A stretch of DNA of 64,000 bases, taken from the NCBI GenBank assembly GCA_020638875.1, contig JACKHS010000005.1, forward strand, positions 62,001-126,000, in the 5' to 3' direction. Every line of letters begins with the position of its first letter. Within the stretch, counting starts at the first letter, position 1. Both the position numbers and the translations under genes were made by a program. Origin of the DNA: Planctomycetota bacterium (GTDB taxonomy: Bacteria; Planctomycetota; UBA1135; GCA-002686595). The notes under the pieces were generated by a model. That model was not told where the DNA came from, searched no databases, and saw only the letters and a program-made list of their open reading frames with translations. Below are positions 7,408 to 17,194 of this stretch, piece by piece.

Positions 7408-8739
7408 TTGGACTACGCCAAGCACATCCAGAAGGCCGAGGAGGCCGCCCGGCGCAAGAACTACGACTTCGCCGTGGAGCTCTACCAGCAGCTGCTCGAG
7501 CTGGACGCCGACCAGGGCGACGCCCGGGCCGGTCTGCGGCGCGTGCTCAAGCTGCGGCACGAGGCGAAGAAGGGCAGCCGCCTGCTGCGCGCGCTCTCGG
7601 GCGCCGGTCCGCTCGCCGTGGCGAAGACCATGCGCAAGGCCGGGCGCCTCGACGCGGCGATCAAGTCCGCCGAGCAGTACCTCGCCTCCAACCCGCTCGA
7701 CGTCGACGCCAACCTGTTCCTCGGCGAGGCGCTCGAGGCCGGCGAGTACTACAAGTCGGCCTGCGCGGTGTACGAGTTCATCGCCGAGATCGCGCCCAAG
7801 AACCCCGAGGGGCTCAAGCGCGCGGGCGCGATGATGTACCAGCTCGGCGAGCACGAGAAGGCGCTCGACTACTACGAGCGCGCGCTCGAGGCCGACCCGC
7901 GCGACCAGGACGCGCTCAAGCAGCGCAAGAACCTCGCGGCGGAGACGGCGCTCACCAAGCGCCGCGACGATCAGGTCGCGCACAGCCGCGAGCAGATCAA
8001 GGACAAGGACACCGCGCGCGAGCTCGAGCGCGCCACGCGCCTGCACAAGAGTGACGACGAGCTGCGCGAGGACCTCGAGCGCCTCGAGGCGCGCTACGCG
8101 GAGTCCCCGAGCGACGCCGACCTGATGGTCGCGATGGCGGACGTGCTCGAGAAGCTCAAGGAGCACGAGGCCGCCCTCGACCTCGTCGAGCGCGCCTGCG
8201 ACTACCGCAAGGACTCGCCCGAGCTCGCCGCGCGCCGCCGCAAGCTGCGCGAGAAGGTCCTCAAGCGCGGCATCGCCAAGGCCGACCGCCTGGGCGACAC
8301 CGAGAAGGCCAACCGCCTGGAGCAGGAGCTCCTCGCCTTCCAGCTCGAGGCCCTGCGCGAGGAGGTGCGCCTGCGCCCCGGCGACGCGGCCCTGCGCCTC
8401 GAGCTCGGCCGCGGCCTGGCCCGCACGGGCGAGCTGGACGCGGCGGTGGCCGAGTTCCAGCGCGCCGTCGACGACCCGCGCGTCGGCCTCGACGCCCTGT
8501 GCCAGCTCGGAGGCGCCTTCCAGCAGAAGGGCTTCCTCGACCTGGCCAAGAAGAACTACGAGCGCGCCCTGTCCGGCAGCAGCGGGACCGACGCGCGCTC
8601 GAAGGAGATCCTCTACAATCTCGGCTCCATCGCGGAGGCCGAGGGACAGCCGGACGAGGCGCGCGCGCGCTTCGCCCGGATCTTCGAGATCGACATCGGC
8701 TACAAGGACGTGGCCGAGAAGATGGAGCACTACAAGTAA
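7408..8739 (+). CDS. TPR-repeat protein
   Basis: 443 residues from a TTG start at 7408, chosen because GGAGGGG (7392-7398) lies 9 nt upstream; the frame extends further 5' but runs over the promoter. The protein is Lys/Glu-rich and helical, with TPR-like units such as ..YDFAVELYQQLLELDADQGDARAG.., ..GEHEKALDYYERALEADPRDQDALKQ.. and a C-terminal pair ending ..ARFARIFEIDIGYKDVAEKM. No signal peptide. It probably scaffolds protein-protein contacts in the cytoplasm. rpsT follows after 21 bases and may be read from the same promoter. Confidence 0.8.
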   Translation: MDYAKHIQKAEEAARRKNYDFAVELYQQLLELDADQGDARAGLRRVLKLRHEAKKGSRLLRALSGAGPLAVAKTMRKAGRLDAAIKSAEQYLASNPLDVDANLFLGEALEAGEYYKSACAVYEFIAEIAPKNPEGLKRAGAMMYQLGEHEKALDYYERALEADPRDQDALKQRKNLAAETALTKRRDDQVAHSREQIKDKDTARELERATRLHKSDDELREDLERLEARYAESPSDADLMVAMADVLEKLKEHEAALDLVERACDYRKDSPELAARRRKLREKVLKRGIAKADRLGDTEKANRLEQELLAFQLEALREEVRLRPGDAALRLELGRGLARTGELDAAVAEFQRAVDDPRVGLDALCQLGGAFQQKGFLDLAKKNYERALSGSSGTDARSKEILYNLGSIAEAEGQPDEARARFARIFEIDIGYKDVAEKMEHYK

Positions 8740-8760
8740 GGGAGCCCCCCAGGAACCGAC

Positions 8761-9012
8761 ATGCCGAACACCAAGCAAGCCGCCAAGCGCCTCCGCCAGT
8801 CCGAGGATCGTCGTCTGCGCAACAAGGTCGACAAGAGCTCGATGCGCACCGCCGTCCGCAAGGTCCTCGAAGCCGACTCGAAGGAGGCCGCGCAGGCCGC
8901 CCTCCCGGGCGCGATGAAGAAGATCGACAAGGCCGCCAAGAAGAACATCCTGCACGACAACACCGCGGCGCGCCTGAAGAGCCGCGTCGCGCGCGCGGCC
9001 AACACGAAGTAG
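8761..9012 (+). CDS. rpsT: 30S ribosomal protein S20
   Basis: 83 residues, Lys/Arg/Ala-rich, two long helices, with the family pattern MPNTKQAAKRLRQSE at the N-terminus, ..NKVDKSSMRTAVRKVLEA.. and a C-terminal K-x-I-x-x-N-x-AAR-x-KSR. Length and composition match bacterial S20, which binds 16S rRNA during early assembly. Codon choice is strongly biased toward AAG/CGC/GCC. A long terminator-like hairpin follows. Confidence 0.95.
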   Translation: MPNTKQAAKRLRQSEDRRLRNKVDKSSMRTAVRKVLEADSKEAAQAALPGAMKKIDKAAKKNILHDNTAARLKSRVARAANTK

Positions 9013-9054
9013 GTCCGCGGGGCCCGCGCGCGCGGGCCCGTAGTGCTCCGTACG

Positions 9055-9101
9055 GCAGCACCTCCCCGCCCGCGTCCCGTGCGCCGGCGGGGAGGTGCTG
9101 C
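9055..9101 (+). terminator. 16-bp perfect hairpin after rpsT
   Basis: Left arm 9055-9070 and right arm 9086-9101 are exact reverse complements (GCAGCACCTCCCCGCC), with a 15-nt loop. There is no T-run afterwards. A separate 20-bp GC palindrome lies just before it at 9020-9039. Together they mark the end of the TPR-rpsT unit. Confidence 0.6.
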
Positions 9102-9191
9102 CTGCTTGCCCGCGCAGGTCGCGCGCTCTCGACCGTGAGGCCGCCGCGGAAATGTGCGCCCCGGCGGAAAGCCCGCCGCGGGGCTTCCGAA

Positions 9192-9197
9192 TAGGAT
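9192..9197 (+). promoter_or_regulatory. TAGGAT -10-like hexamer, leaderless start
   Basis: TAGGAT ends 6 nt before the ATG at 9204 and there is no SD, so transcription would begin at or next to the start codon. No clear -35. Confidence 0.45.
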
Positions 9198-9203
9198 GGC
9201 CCC

Positions 9204-10289
9204 ATGTCGGAGGCCCTCGCTCGCACCACCCGACGCTTGCGTCGCAAGCTGGTCCTGGCCGCTTGGCTCGGGCGCAGCGCGCGCTGGGGCGCGGGGGTCG
9301 CCGCGCTCTGCGCCTGCGCCGCGCTCGTGGCGCGCGTGAGCTTCGCGCTCGAGCTGCGCGAGGCGAGCCTGTGCTTCCTGCCGCTCGCGTTGGTGCCCTT
9401 CGTCGCCGCACGCGGCCTGCGCGGCGTGGTGTTCGACGAGCACGCCGCCGCGGCCTGGATGGACCTGCGCTCGGGCGCCCAGGGCTACCTGGTCGCGGCC
9501 GAGGAGCTGGACGACCCGCGTTGGCGCGCGCGCGCCGCGGCGCAGCTCGAGGCGCTGCCCGAGCTGCCCGCGCTGAACGGCGGCGCCTTCGCGCGGCCGC
9601 TGGTGCCGGCGCTCGCCTTCGCGGCGCTCGCGCTGCTGCTGCCGCTGGAGCGCGCCGAGCCGGGGCCCTCGAGCTCGCTCTTCGACCGCGCGATCGCCGG
9701 CCTCGCCGAGCGCCTCGACCTCTTGCAGGACGTGGTCGCGCTCGACCCGCAGAAGGCCGAGGAGCTCTCGCAGCGCGTGGCCGAGCTGGCCGAGGACGTC
9801 GACGCGAGCGAGCCCGAGGCGATGCTCGAGGCGATCGACGCGCTGCGCGAGTCGCTCGGCGTCGAGGGGCAGCAGGCCGGTGAGCTCGCGCAGGCGTTGA
9901 GCGATCGCCTGGGCGAAGTCGGCGCGGCCGCGCTGGCCGACCCCGAGCGCGCGCAGGACATGTTGCGCGTCGCGCTCGACGCGCTCGACAAGAGCGGGCT
10001 GCGCGGCGACCTGATGAGTCAGCTCGACGAGCTCGCGCCGCAGCTCGCCGCGGCCGTGCAGGGCAACCGCCTGCAGTTGCCCGAGGGCCTGCAGCTCTCG
10101 CCCGAACAGATGCAGCGCCTGAGCGAAGGGCTGCGCGACGCGCTGCAGAAGAACCTCGGCGACCTCAGCCTCGCCGGGCTCGTGAACCTCGCCGCGCTCG
10201 CGAAGGCCGGCGAAGCGGGCGACCTCGAGCGCCTGCTCGCGAAGCTCCACCAGTGCGACGAGCGCTGCAAGCAGCCGGGCGGGACGTGA
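9204..10289 (+). CDS. DUF4175-like membrane protein of the MoxR locus (N-terminal part)
   Basis: 361 residues. Two or three hydrophobic segments lie near residues 20-45, 52-72 and 130-147, followed by a long Leu/Ala/Glu-rich helical region (coiled-coil-like, ..QKAEELSQRVAELAEDVDASEPEAMLEAIDAL..) and a final Cys pair (CDERC). It heads the operon with the MoxR ATPase. The frame ends at TGA 10287-10289, yet the same frame continues open to 10631 with the kind of Gly-rich linker and R-x-LRP-x-HRD-x-V end seen in related proteins, so this is probably the N-terminal three quarters of one protein. Confidence 0.65.
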   Translation: MSEALARTTRRLRRKLVLAAWLGRSARWGAGVAALCACAALVARVSFALELREASLCFLPLALVPFVAARGLRGVVFDEHAAAAWMDLRSGAQGYLVAAEELDDPRWRARAAAQLEALPELPALNGGAFARPLVPALAFAALALLLPLERAEPGPSSSLFDRAIAGLAERLDLLQDVVALDPQKAEELSQRVAELAEDVDASEPEAMLEAIDALRESLGVEGQQAGELAQALSDRLGEVGAAALADPERAQDMLRVALDALDKSGLRGDLMSQLDELAPQLAAAVQGNRLQLPEGLQLSPEQMQRLSEGLRDALQKNLGDLSLAGLVNLAALAKAGEAGDLERLLAKLHQCDERCKQPGGT

Positions 10290-10322
10290 AAGGGCGGCTC
10301 CGCGCACGGGACCGGGGGTCTC

Positions 10323-10631
10323 GTGCTCGCGCTCGGCAACGCGCCTTCGCGCGGCCCCGGCCGCGTCGGCCTCTTGTGGGGCGACGAGACGCAGGGCGAC
10401 ACGAGCGCCTTCGACGCGCACCTGCTGCCGCCCGGCCAGCGCGTCGACCTCGACAGCAGCGCGACGCTCGGCCTCACCACGGACGCGCCGGAAGTGGCCG
10501 CCGAGGGGGAAGGCGCGGGGCGCGTCGACGTCCAGGGCGCGACCGGCCAAGCCGCGTGGCGCCGCAGCCTGCGCCCCAAGCACCGCGATGCCGTGAGCGC
10601 CTTCTTCTCCGACACGGCCGACCAGGACTGA
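10323..10631 (+). CDS. C-terminal continuation of the preceding membrane protein after an in-frame TGA
   Basis: This frame is in register with 9204-10289 and is open from the codon after the TGA; 10323 is merely the first GTG. It encodes a Gly/Pro linker, ..PGRVGLLWGDET.., and a C-terminal WRRSLRPKHRDAVSAFF. Codon use is typical of the genome. The upstream GGGGG could serve as a weak SD, so re-initiation is possible. Alternatives are a nonsense mutation, a sequencing error, or a recoded UGA; I see no convincing SECIS-like stem directly after the TGA. Confidence 0.5.
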   Translation: MLALGNAPSRGPGRVGLLWGDETQGDTSAFDAHLLPPGQRVDLDSSATLGLTTDAPEVAAEGEGAGRVDVQGATGQAAWRRSLRPKHRDAVSAFFSDTADQD

Positions 10632-10647
10632 CCCACAGGATCCGCGC

Positions 10648-11691
10648 ATGACCGAAGGAAGGAGCCCCGGGCTGCTCGCGCCCGAGGAAGTGGACGCCGC
10701 CAAGCTGAAGGCGGACGCCGTGTTGGCCGGCCTGGACCGCGCGATCCTGGGGCAGGAGCGCCTCACGCGCTTGATGACCACGGCGCTGCTCGCGCGCGGT
10801 CACGTGCTGCTCGAGGGCCTGCCGGGGCTCGGCAAGACCGAGCTCGTCAAGGCGCTCGCGAAGCTGCTCGGCCTCGACTTCCGCCGCTTGCAGTTCACGC
10901 CCGACCTGCTGCCCGGCGACGTGACCGGCGGCCACATCCTCGAGGAGACCGCGCACGGCCGCGCGATGGTCTTCCACCCCGGGCCGGTGTTCACGAACCT
11001 GCTGCTCGCCGACGAGATCAACCGCGCCTCGCCCAAGACGCAGTCGGCGCTGCTCGAGGCGATGCAGGAGCGCTCGGTGACCGTGCTCGGCGAGACGCGC
11101 GAGCTCGAGGTGCCCTTCTGCGTGCTCGCCACGCAGAACCCGATCGAGCTCGAGGGCACCTACCCGCTGCCCGAGGCGCAGCTCGACCGCTTCCTGTTCA
11201 AGCTCGACGTGCACCGCCTCGACCGCGGCACGCTCGAGCGCATCCTGACCGAGCGCCGCCGTGGCGCGCCGCCGGCGCTGGAGACGGTGCTCGACCGCGC
11301 CGAGCTGCTCGCGCTCTTCGACGTGGTCGACCGCGTCTTCCTGCCCAAGGCCGTGGCGGCCTACATCGCGCGCCTGGTCGACGCGACGCACCCCGCGTCC
11401 GACCTCGCGCCCGAGGTCGTGAAGGGCTACGTGCGCTACGGCGCGTCGCCGCGCGCGGCCATCGCGATCTCCGAGTCGGCCCGCGCGCACGCGCTGCTGG
11501 CCGGCAAGCCCAGCGTCGGCTTCGAGGACGTCTACGCCGTGACGGTGCCGGCCATGGCGCACCGCGTCGTGCTCGACTACCGCGCGCGGCTCGACGGCTA
11601 CGACGGCCCGCGCGTGGTCGGCGCCGTGCTCGAGGCCGTGGGGGAGCTGGAGCGCGGGCTGCCGCGCGAGGTGCACGACGTTGCTCGCTGA
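10648..11691 (+). CDS. MoxR-family AAA+ ATPase
   Basis: 347 residues. Walker A GLPGLGKT (57-64), Walker B LLLADEIN (118-125), the MoxR-typical DLLPGDVTGG and ATQNPIELEGTYPLPEAQLDRF, and a C-terminal lid domain with R-x-A-I-x-I-S-x-x-A. MoxR ATPases act as chaperones that remodel or activate VWA-domain partners; such partners are encoded at 15928-16776 (DUF58) and 17195-21768 (VWA). AGGA precedes the ATG. The next gene starts inside its last codons. Confidence 0.93.
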   Translation: MTEGRSPGLLAPEEVDAAKLKADAVLAGLDRAILGQERLTRLMTTALLARGHVLLEGLPGLGKTELVKALAKLLGLDFRRLQFTPDLLPGDVTGGHILEETAHGRAMVFHPGPVFTNLLLADEINRASPKTQSALLEAMQERSVTVLGETRELEVPFCVLATQNPIELEGTYPLPEAQLDRFLFKLDVHRLDRGTLERILTERRRGAPPALETVLDRAELLALFDVVDRVFLPKAVAAYIARLVDATHPASDLAPEVVKGYVRYGASPRAAIAISESARAHALLAGKPSVGFEDVYAVTVPAMAHRVVLDYRARLDGYDGPRVVGAVLEAVGELERGLPREVHDVAR

Positions 11692-13476
11692 GCTGCGCGG
11701 ACGCGTCGCCGCGCTCCTCGTCGCGCTCTGCGCGCTCGCGCCCGCCGCGCCGGCGCTCGACGTCGACGACTTGCGCGTCGGCGACGTGTACGTCCAGACG
11801 TCCTACTTCGGCCCCGGGACGCTCGACCAGGGGTACTTCCCGGTGCGGGTGGAGCTGTGGAACCAGGGCGCGGAGGCCGTCGACGTCGACCTCGACGGCG
11901 AGCAGTCCTGGCAGCAGGAGGACTTCGTCCACAAGTCGACGCACCTCGAGGCCGGCGAGCGCGCGAGCTTCGAGCTCGTCCTGCGCGCGCGCGTCGGTCG
12001 ACCGAACGCGTACGAGCTGACGTTCGCGACGGGCGACGCCGAGGGCGTGATCCAGGTCGACGTCGACTACGGCTGGGGCGCCGCGAGCGCGATCCTCTAT
12101 GCGGCCGCCGACCCGCTGCCCGCGGGCACCGTCGAGCGTTGGGCCTCGGAGTGGCAGAGCGACACCTCCGGCACCGTCGGTGGCCGCGAGTTCAAATTCA
12201 GCGGCTGCACCTTCGACCAGCTCTCCGAGACCTGGATCGCGTACACCTCGCTCGAGTCGGTCGTGCTCGACGCGAGCTCGGGCGCGCCGAGCCCCGCCGT
12301 GCTCGACGCGCTGCTCGCGTGGGTGCGCGCCGGCGGTCGACTCGTCGTCTGCGGCGCGGACCCGGCGGCGCTCTTCGCCGCGCGCCCCGAGGACGCGAAG
12401 TGGCTGCGGCCGGCGTGGCGCATCACGGACGGGGAGACGTGGGGCCGCCAGGAGGCCTACCGCGTCGGTTTCGGGCGCGTCGTGCTGGTCGACACGCCGC
12501 GCCTGGGCGCCGTCGCGATGGACGAAGCGGCCGACCTGGTGCCCGCGCTGCACGACGCGCTCGTCGATCAAGGGCCCTCGTCGTGGTACGGGCGCGAGTG
12601 GGTCGGCACGCAGGATCGCACGCGGCAGGTCGAGCGCGAGCTGCCCGGCTTCGGCGACCTGCCGCTGCGCGGGCTGATGCTCCTGCTCGTGCTGTTCGCG
12701 GTGCTCATGGGCCCCGTGAACTTCCTGTGGGTCAAGCGGCGCGGCAAGCCGGTGCTGCTGCTCGTCACCGTGCCGCTCCTGTCCCTCGGCACGGGGCTCG
12801 CGCTCGTGCTGTTCGGCGTCTTCGCGCAGGGCCTCGACGTGAAGGTCTCGACGCGCTCCTTCGCGATCCTCGACCAGCTCGGCCAGCGCGTCACGTGCGC
12901 CGAGGTGCGGCGCCTCTTCGCGGGCTCGTCGCCCGGCGAGGGCCTGCGGCCGGCGCAGGGCACCGCGGTGATGCCGGTGGTGAGCGGCCGCTACGGCGGG
13001 CCGATCAGCATGCACCGCTTCCTGCTCGACCTCGACCGCGGCCGCCTGCTCGGCGGCGACTACCTGCCCGTGCGCACGCCGACGACGCAGCTCCTGCTGT
13101 CCGACCACGCTTCACGCCTGCGGCTCGAGGTCACCGCGGTCGGCGACGAGGTCGAGGTCTCCAACGCGCTCGGCGGTCGCGTCGAGGAGCTCGTGCTCCG
13201 CGACGCGCGCGGCGCGCTGCACCACCTGGGAACGCCGCTCGACCCCGGCGCGAGCGCGCGCCTGCGCGGCGGCGTCGAGGACGAGCAGGAGCCGCTGCTC
13301 GACCACGACCTGAAGCGCCTGTGGGGCGAGGACGCGCCTGCGAAGCTCGCGCCCGGCACCTGGCTCGCCGTCGTGGACGCGCCTGACCTGCGCGACGCGT
13401 GCGGCGTCCCCGTGACCGTCGTCGAGGGACGCCACCTCGTCCTCGGCGTCTACGCCCTGCCCGTGGAGGAGTCGCG

Positions 13477-13480
<4 letters not shown>
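11681..13480 (+). CDS. large exported membrane protein of the MoxR locus
   Basis: 599 residues from a TTG at 11681, supported by GAGG 9 nt upstream; it overlaps the MoxR stop by 11 bases. Signal peptide (VAALLVALCALAPAAPA), an Ig-like stretch (VRVELWNQG..), a Rossmann/GATase1-like middle (..GGRLVVCGADPAALF..), then two close membrane helices (about residues 330-380: LMLLLVLFAVLMGPVNFLW and LVTVPLLSLGTGLALVLFG), and a beta-rich C-terminal domain. Similar proteins are common in MoxR/Bat clusters, but there is no agreed function. It would place sensing domains outside the membrane on both sides of the helical hairpin. Confidence 0.75.
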
Positions 13481-14411
<931 letters not shown>

Positions 14412-14415
<4 letters not shown>

Positions 14416-15923
14416 CGATCTCGGAACCGATCGCGCGCGAGACCGCCGGCCCGGCCCAGCGCCTCAGCGACCTGCTCAACCCGATCCTCGTGAAGGAGGT
14501 GCGCCAGTCGCTGCGCGGGCGCTACTTCAAGGTCTCGTTCTGGGTGACGCTGACCATCGCCACGCTCGTCGGGCTGGCGGTGCTGCTGTTCACCTACAAC
14601 GAGGCGCAGGACATGGGCCTCGATACCTTCGGCGCGCCGTTCTTCATCGCGATGCTGTCGTGCCTGGTGCTCGCGACGCAGGTGCTCGTGCCCTTCTCGG
14701 CCTTCCTCTCGATGGGCAGCGAGTGGGACGAGAACACCTACGACCTGCTCGTGCTGAGCAACCTGCGGCCGCGGCAGATCGTGCTCGGCAAGGTGCTGTC
14801 GGCGTTCGTGCAGGCGCTCTTGTTCTACGCGGCCTTCGGGCCCTTCCTGGTCTTCGCGTTCCTGCTGCGCGGCCTCGACATCGTGGCGATCTTCACGGTG
14901 CTGGGCATGTCGACGGTGGCGTCGCTGCTGCTCTCCTCGGTCGCCGTGGCGATGTCGAGCTTCGGGCGCGGCCGCTTCGTGCGCCTGCTCCTGATGGTCG
15001 TGCTGGCCGTGCTGCTGGTGTGGACCTCCTTCGGGACGGTCTTCGCGGGCGCCGGTCTCACCTTCTCCCCGACGGAGCTCTACCGCCCCGAGACGCAGCA
15101 GGCCATCGGCGCGACGCTCTCGATCGCCTTCGCCGTGGCGCTGTTCTTCTTCGCCGCGGCCTGCGCGCGCCTCGCGCACCCCGAGGAGAACCGCTCGACC
15201 GGCCTGCGCCTGATGACGCTCGTCGTGATCGCGATCGGTCTGGGGTGGATGACCTGGATCATGGGCGCGCACTTCGAGGACGAGCCGGCCCTCGCCAGCG
15301 TCTGCCTCGCGCACGCCGTGCTGGCGGCCACGACGCTGTTCTTCGTCACCGAGCCCGAGCGCCTGGGGCGGCGCGTGACCAGCGGCTTGCCGCGCTTCCG
15401 CCTGCTGCGCCTCCTCGAGGCGCCCTTCCTGCCGGGCGGCGGGCGCGGGCTGCTGTTCTTCCTCGTCGGCAGCGCGCTCGTGAACGCGTGGGCCTACCTC
15501 TACCCGCTGATCGCCGTGCACGAGCTGCACTACGACAAGCACGAGGTCCTGGTGCCGCCCGCCGTGACGCTCTACGGCCTGATCTACCTGGGCGTGCCCT
15601 CGGCGCTCTTCAGCCTGCACTCGGACTCCGTCGTCGCGCGCACCGTCGCGCGCGTGGTGACGCTCTGCGCGTTCTTCGCGGGCCTGCTGCTGCCGGCGCT
15701 GTTCGGCTTCCTGTTCGGCCTCGAGCAGTGGGCGCGCTTCCGCCACCCGCTGCACGTCTTCCTCGCCGTGGAGGACGTCTGGGAGGGCCGCGGCCGCGTC
15801 GGCGGCGTGTGGCCGTTCCTGATCGTCGGCGGCGCGGTGGCGCTGGCGCTCAACACGCCGCGACTCTGGCGCGCGCTGCGCGAGGTCCTCGCGCGTCCGA
15901 CGACGCCGCGCGAGGAGGGCTGA
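14412..15923 (+). CDS. ABC-2-type transporter permease
   Basis: 503 residues from a GTG overlapping the ATPase stop (GTGA), with GGGAGG just upstream. About 11-12 hydrophobic segments, beginning with NPILVKEVRQSLRGRYF, a motif typical of ABC-2 permeases that partner gliding/export-type ATPases (GldF-like). The second half carries a Glu/Arg-rich loop and further helices. With the ATPase it would export an unknown substrate; its place in the MoxR/VWA operon suggests that the substrate or the transporter itself is related to that system. Confidence 0.85.
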
Positions 15924-15927
15924 GCGC

Positions 15928-16776
15928 GTGCCGCGACCCAGCGACGCGGCGCGCGCCGAGGCCGCGCTGTGGAAGCTCGCCTGGCTGCCCGCGCCGCCGC
16001 GCGGCCGCGAGGGCGACGTGCTCGGCCGCGGCACCGGCTCGTCGATCGAGTTCCAGGACCGCCGCCTCTACGCGCCCGGCGACGACGTGCGCCACCTCGA
16101 CTGGCGCACCTTCGCGCGCACCGGCGAGCTGGCGGTGAAGCTCTACCGCGAGGAGCTCCTGCCGCGCCTCGACCTCCTCTTCGACGGCTCGGCCTCGATG
16201 GCGGTCGACGACGAGAAGGCCGCGCTGCACCTCGACCTCGTGACCTTCCTCGCCGCGGCCGGCGCGGGCCAGGGCTTCGCCGTGCGGCTGGTCGAGCTCA
16301 CCGACGAGCCGCGCGTGCGCCAGCTCGACGAGCTCGTCGCGCGTGGCGCGGCGCTCGACGGCCGCCTGCCGCTCGCGCACACCGTCGAGCGCGCGCAGGG
16401 CCTCCTGCGCCCGGGCACGCTGCGCCTCCTGGTGGGGGACTTCCTCTCGCCCTTCGACCCGGCCGCGCTCGTGCGCGGGCTCGCGGCGCGCGCCGGCGGC
16501 CTCGCGCTCTTCCAGGTGCTCGCCCGCGACGACGCCGCGCCCGAGGTCGGCAGCGCGTGGCGCATGACCGACGCCGAGACCGGCGAGGTGCGCGAGCTCG
16601 TGCTCGAGGCGCCCGTCGTCGACGCCTACCTCGCGCGCCTCGCGCGCCTGACCGACGGCCTGGCCGTCGAGTGCCGCCGCGCCGCCGCGCGCTTCCAGCG
16701 CCTCGTCGCCGGCCCGCCGCTCGCCGAGCACGTGCGCGGCCCGCTCGCGCGCGAGGGCTTCGTCGTGCCGGCGTGA
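15928..16776 (+). CDS. DUF58 domain protein
   Basis: 282 residues from GTG 15928, with GAGGAGGG just upstream. The DUF58 hallmark Y-x-PGDDVRHLDWR-x-FARTGEL lies at 48-68, followed by a VWA-like fold (LLFDGSASMAVDD) with the DxSxS metal site as D-G-S-A-S. DUF58 proteins are regular partners of MoxR ATPases; here it closes the plus-strand operon. No membrane segment, so it is the cytoplasmic member of the group. Confidence 0.92.
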   Translation: MPRPSDAARAEAALWKLAWLPAPPRGREGDVLGRGTGSSIEFQDRRLYAPGDDVRHLDWRTFARTGELAVKLYREELLPRLDLLFDGSASMAVDDEKAALHLDLVTFLAAAGAGQGFAVRLVELTDEPRVRQLDELVARGAALDGRLPLAHTVERAQGLLRPGTLRLLVGDFLSPFDPAALVRGLAARAGGLALFQVLARDDAAPEVGSAWRMTDAETGEVRELVLEAPVVDAYLARLARLTDGLAVECRRAAARFQRLVAGPPLAEHVRGPLAREGFVVPA

Positions 16777-16824
16777 AGCGGGTAGGATGCGCGGCCCCCC
16801 GGCCCCCCGCCCGACCTCCCCGCC

Positions 16825-17187
16825 ATGATCGAGTTCCTCCCCCAGAACGAGGGCAACCTCGTCGCCCTGCGCTTCATCGGCAAGCTCGAGCACGAGGACT
16901 TCGACGCCTTGACGCCGATCCTCGACGCGCAGATCGAGAAGGACGGCGGCAAGATCCGCCTCCTGCTCGACCTCTCCGAGTTCGACGGCTGGGAGGACCT
17001 GCACGCGCTCTGGAACCACTTCGTGCTCGTGAAGAACCACCACAAGCACGTCGAGCGCATCGCCGTCCTCGGCGACGAGGCCTGGGAGCGCAAGCTCGCC
17101 GAGCTGGCGGATCGCTTCGCGCTGGCGGAGGTCGGGTACTACACCGCCGATCGCAGCGCGGCGGCGATCGAGTGGTTGGCGGGCTGA
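16825..17187 (+). CDS. SpoIIAA-like (STAS-related) protein
   Basis: 120 residues, single domain. The pattern ..ALRFIGKLEHEDFDALTPILDAQI.., ..IRLLLDLSEFDGWEDLHALW.., ..HVERIAVLGDEAWER.. matches the SpoIIAA-like family, a fold related to anti-anti-sigma factors. The phosphorylatable Ser of true STAS regulators is not evident. A TAGGAT hexamer near 16785 may be a promoter. It converges on the VWA gene with a 7-base gap, so both transcripts must read into each other or stop within genes. Confidence 0.8.
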   Translation: MIEFLPQNEGNLVALRFIGKLEHEDFDALTPILDAQIEKDGGKIRLLLDLSEFDGWEDLHALWNHFVLVKNHHKHVERIAVLGDEAWERKLAELADRFALAEVGYYTADRSAAAIEWLAG

Positions 17188-17194
17188 GCGCGCC

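Noticed and set aside
9020..9039. 20-bp GC palindrome as an operator
   Set aside because: Low-complexity GCGC alternation next to a real hairpin; more likely part of the rpsT terminator region.
10287..10331. Selenocysteine at the TGA in the MoxR-locus protein
   Set aside because: No stem-loop of SECIS type is evident right after the TGA, the position is in a Gly-rich linker rather than a redox site, and no sel gene is seen.
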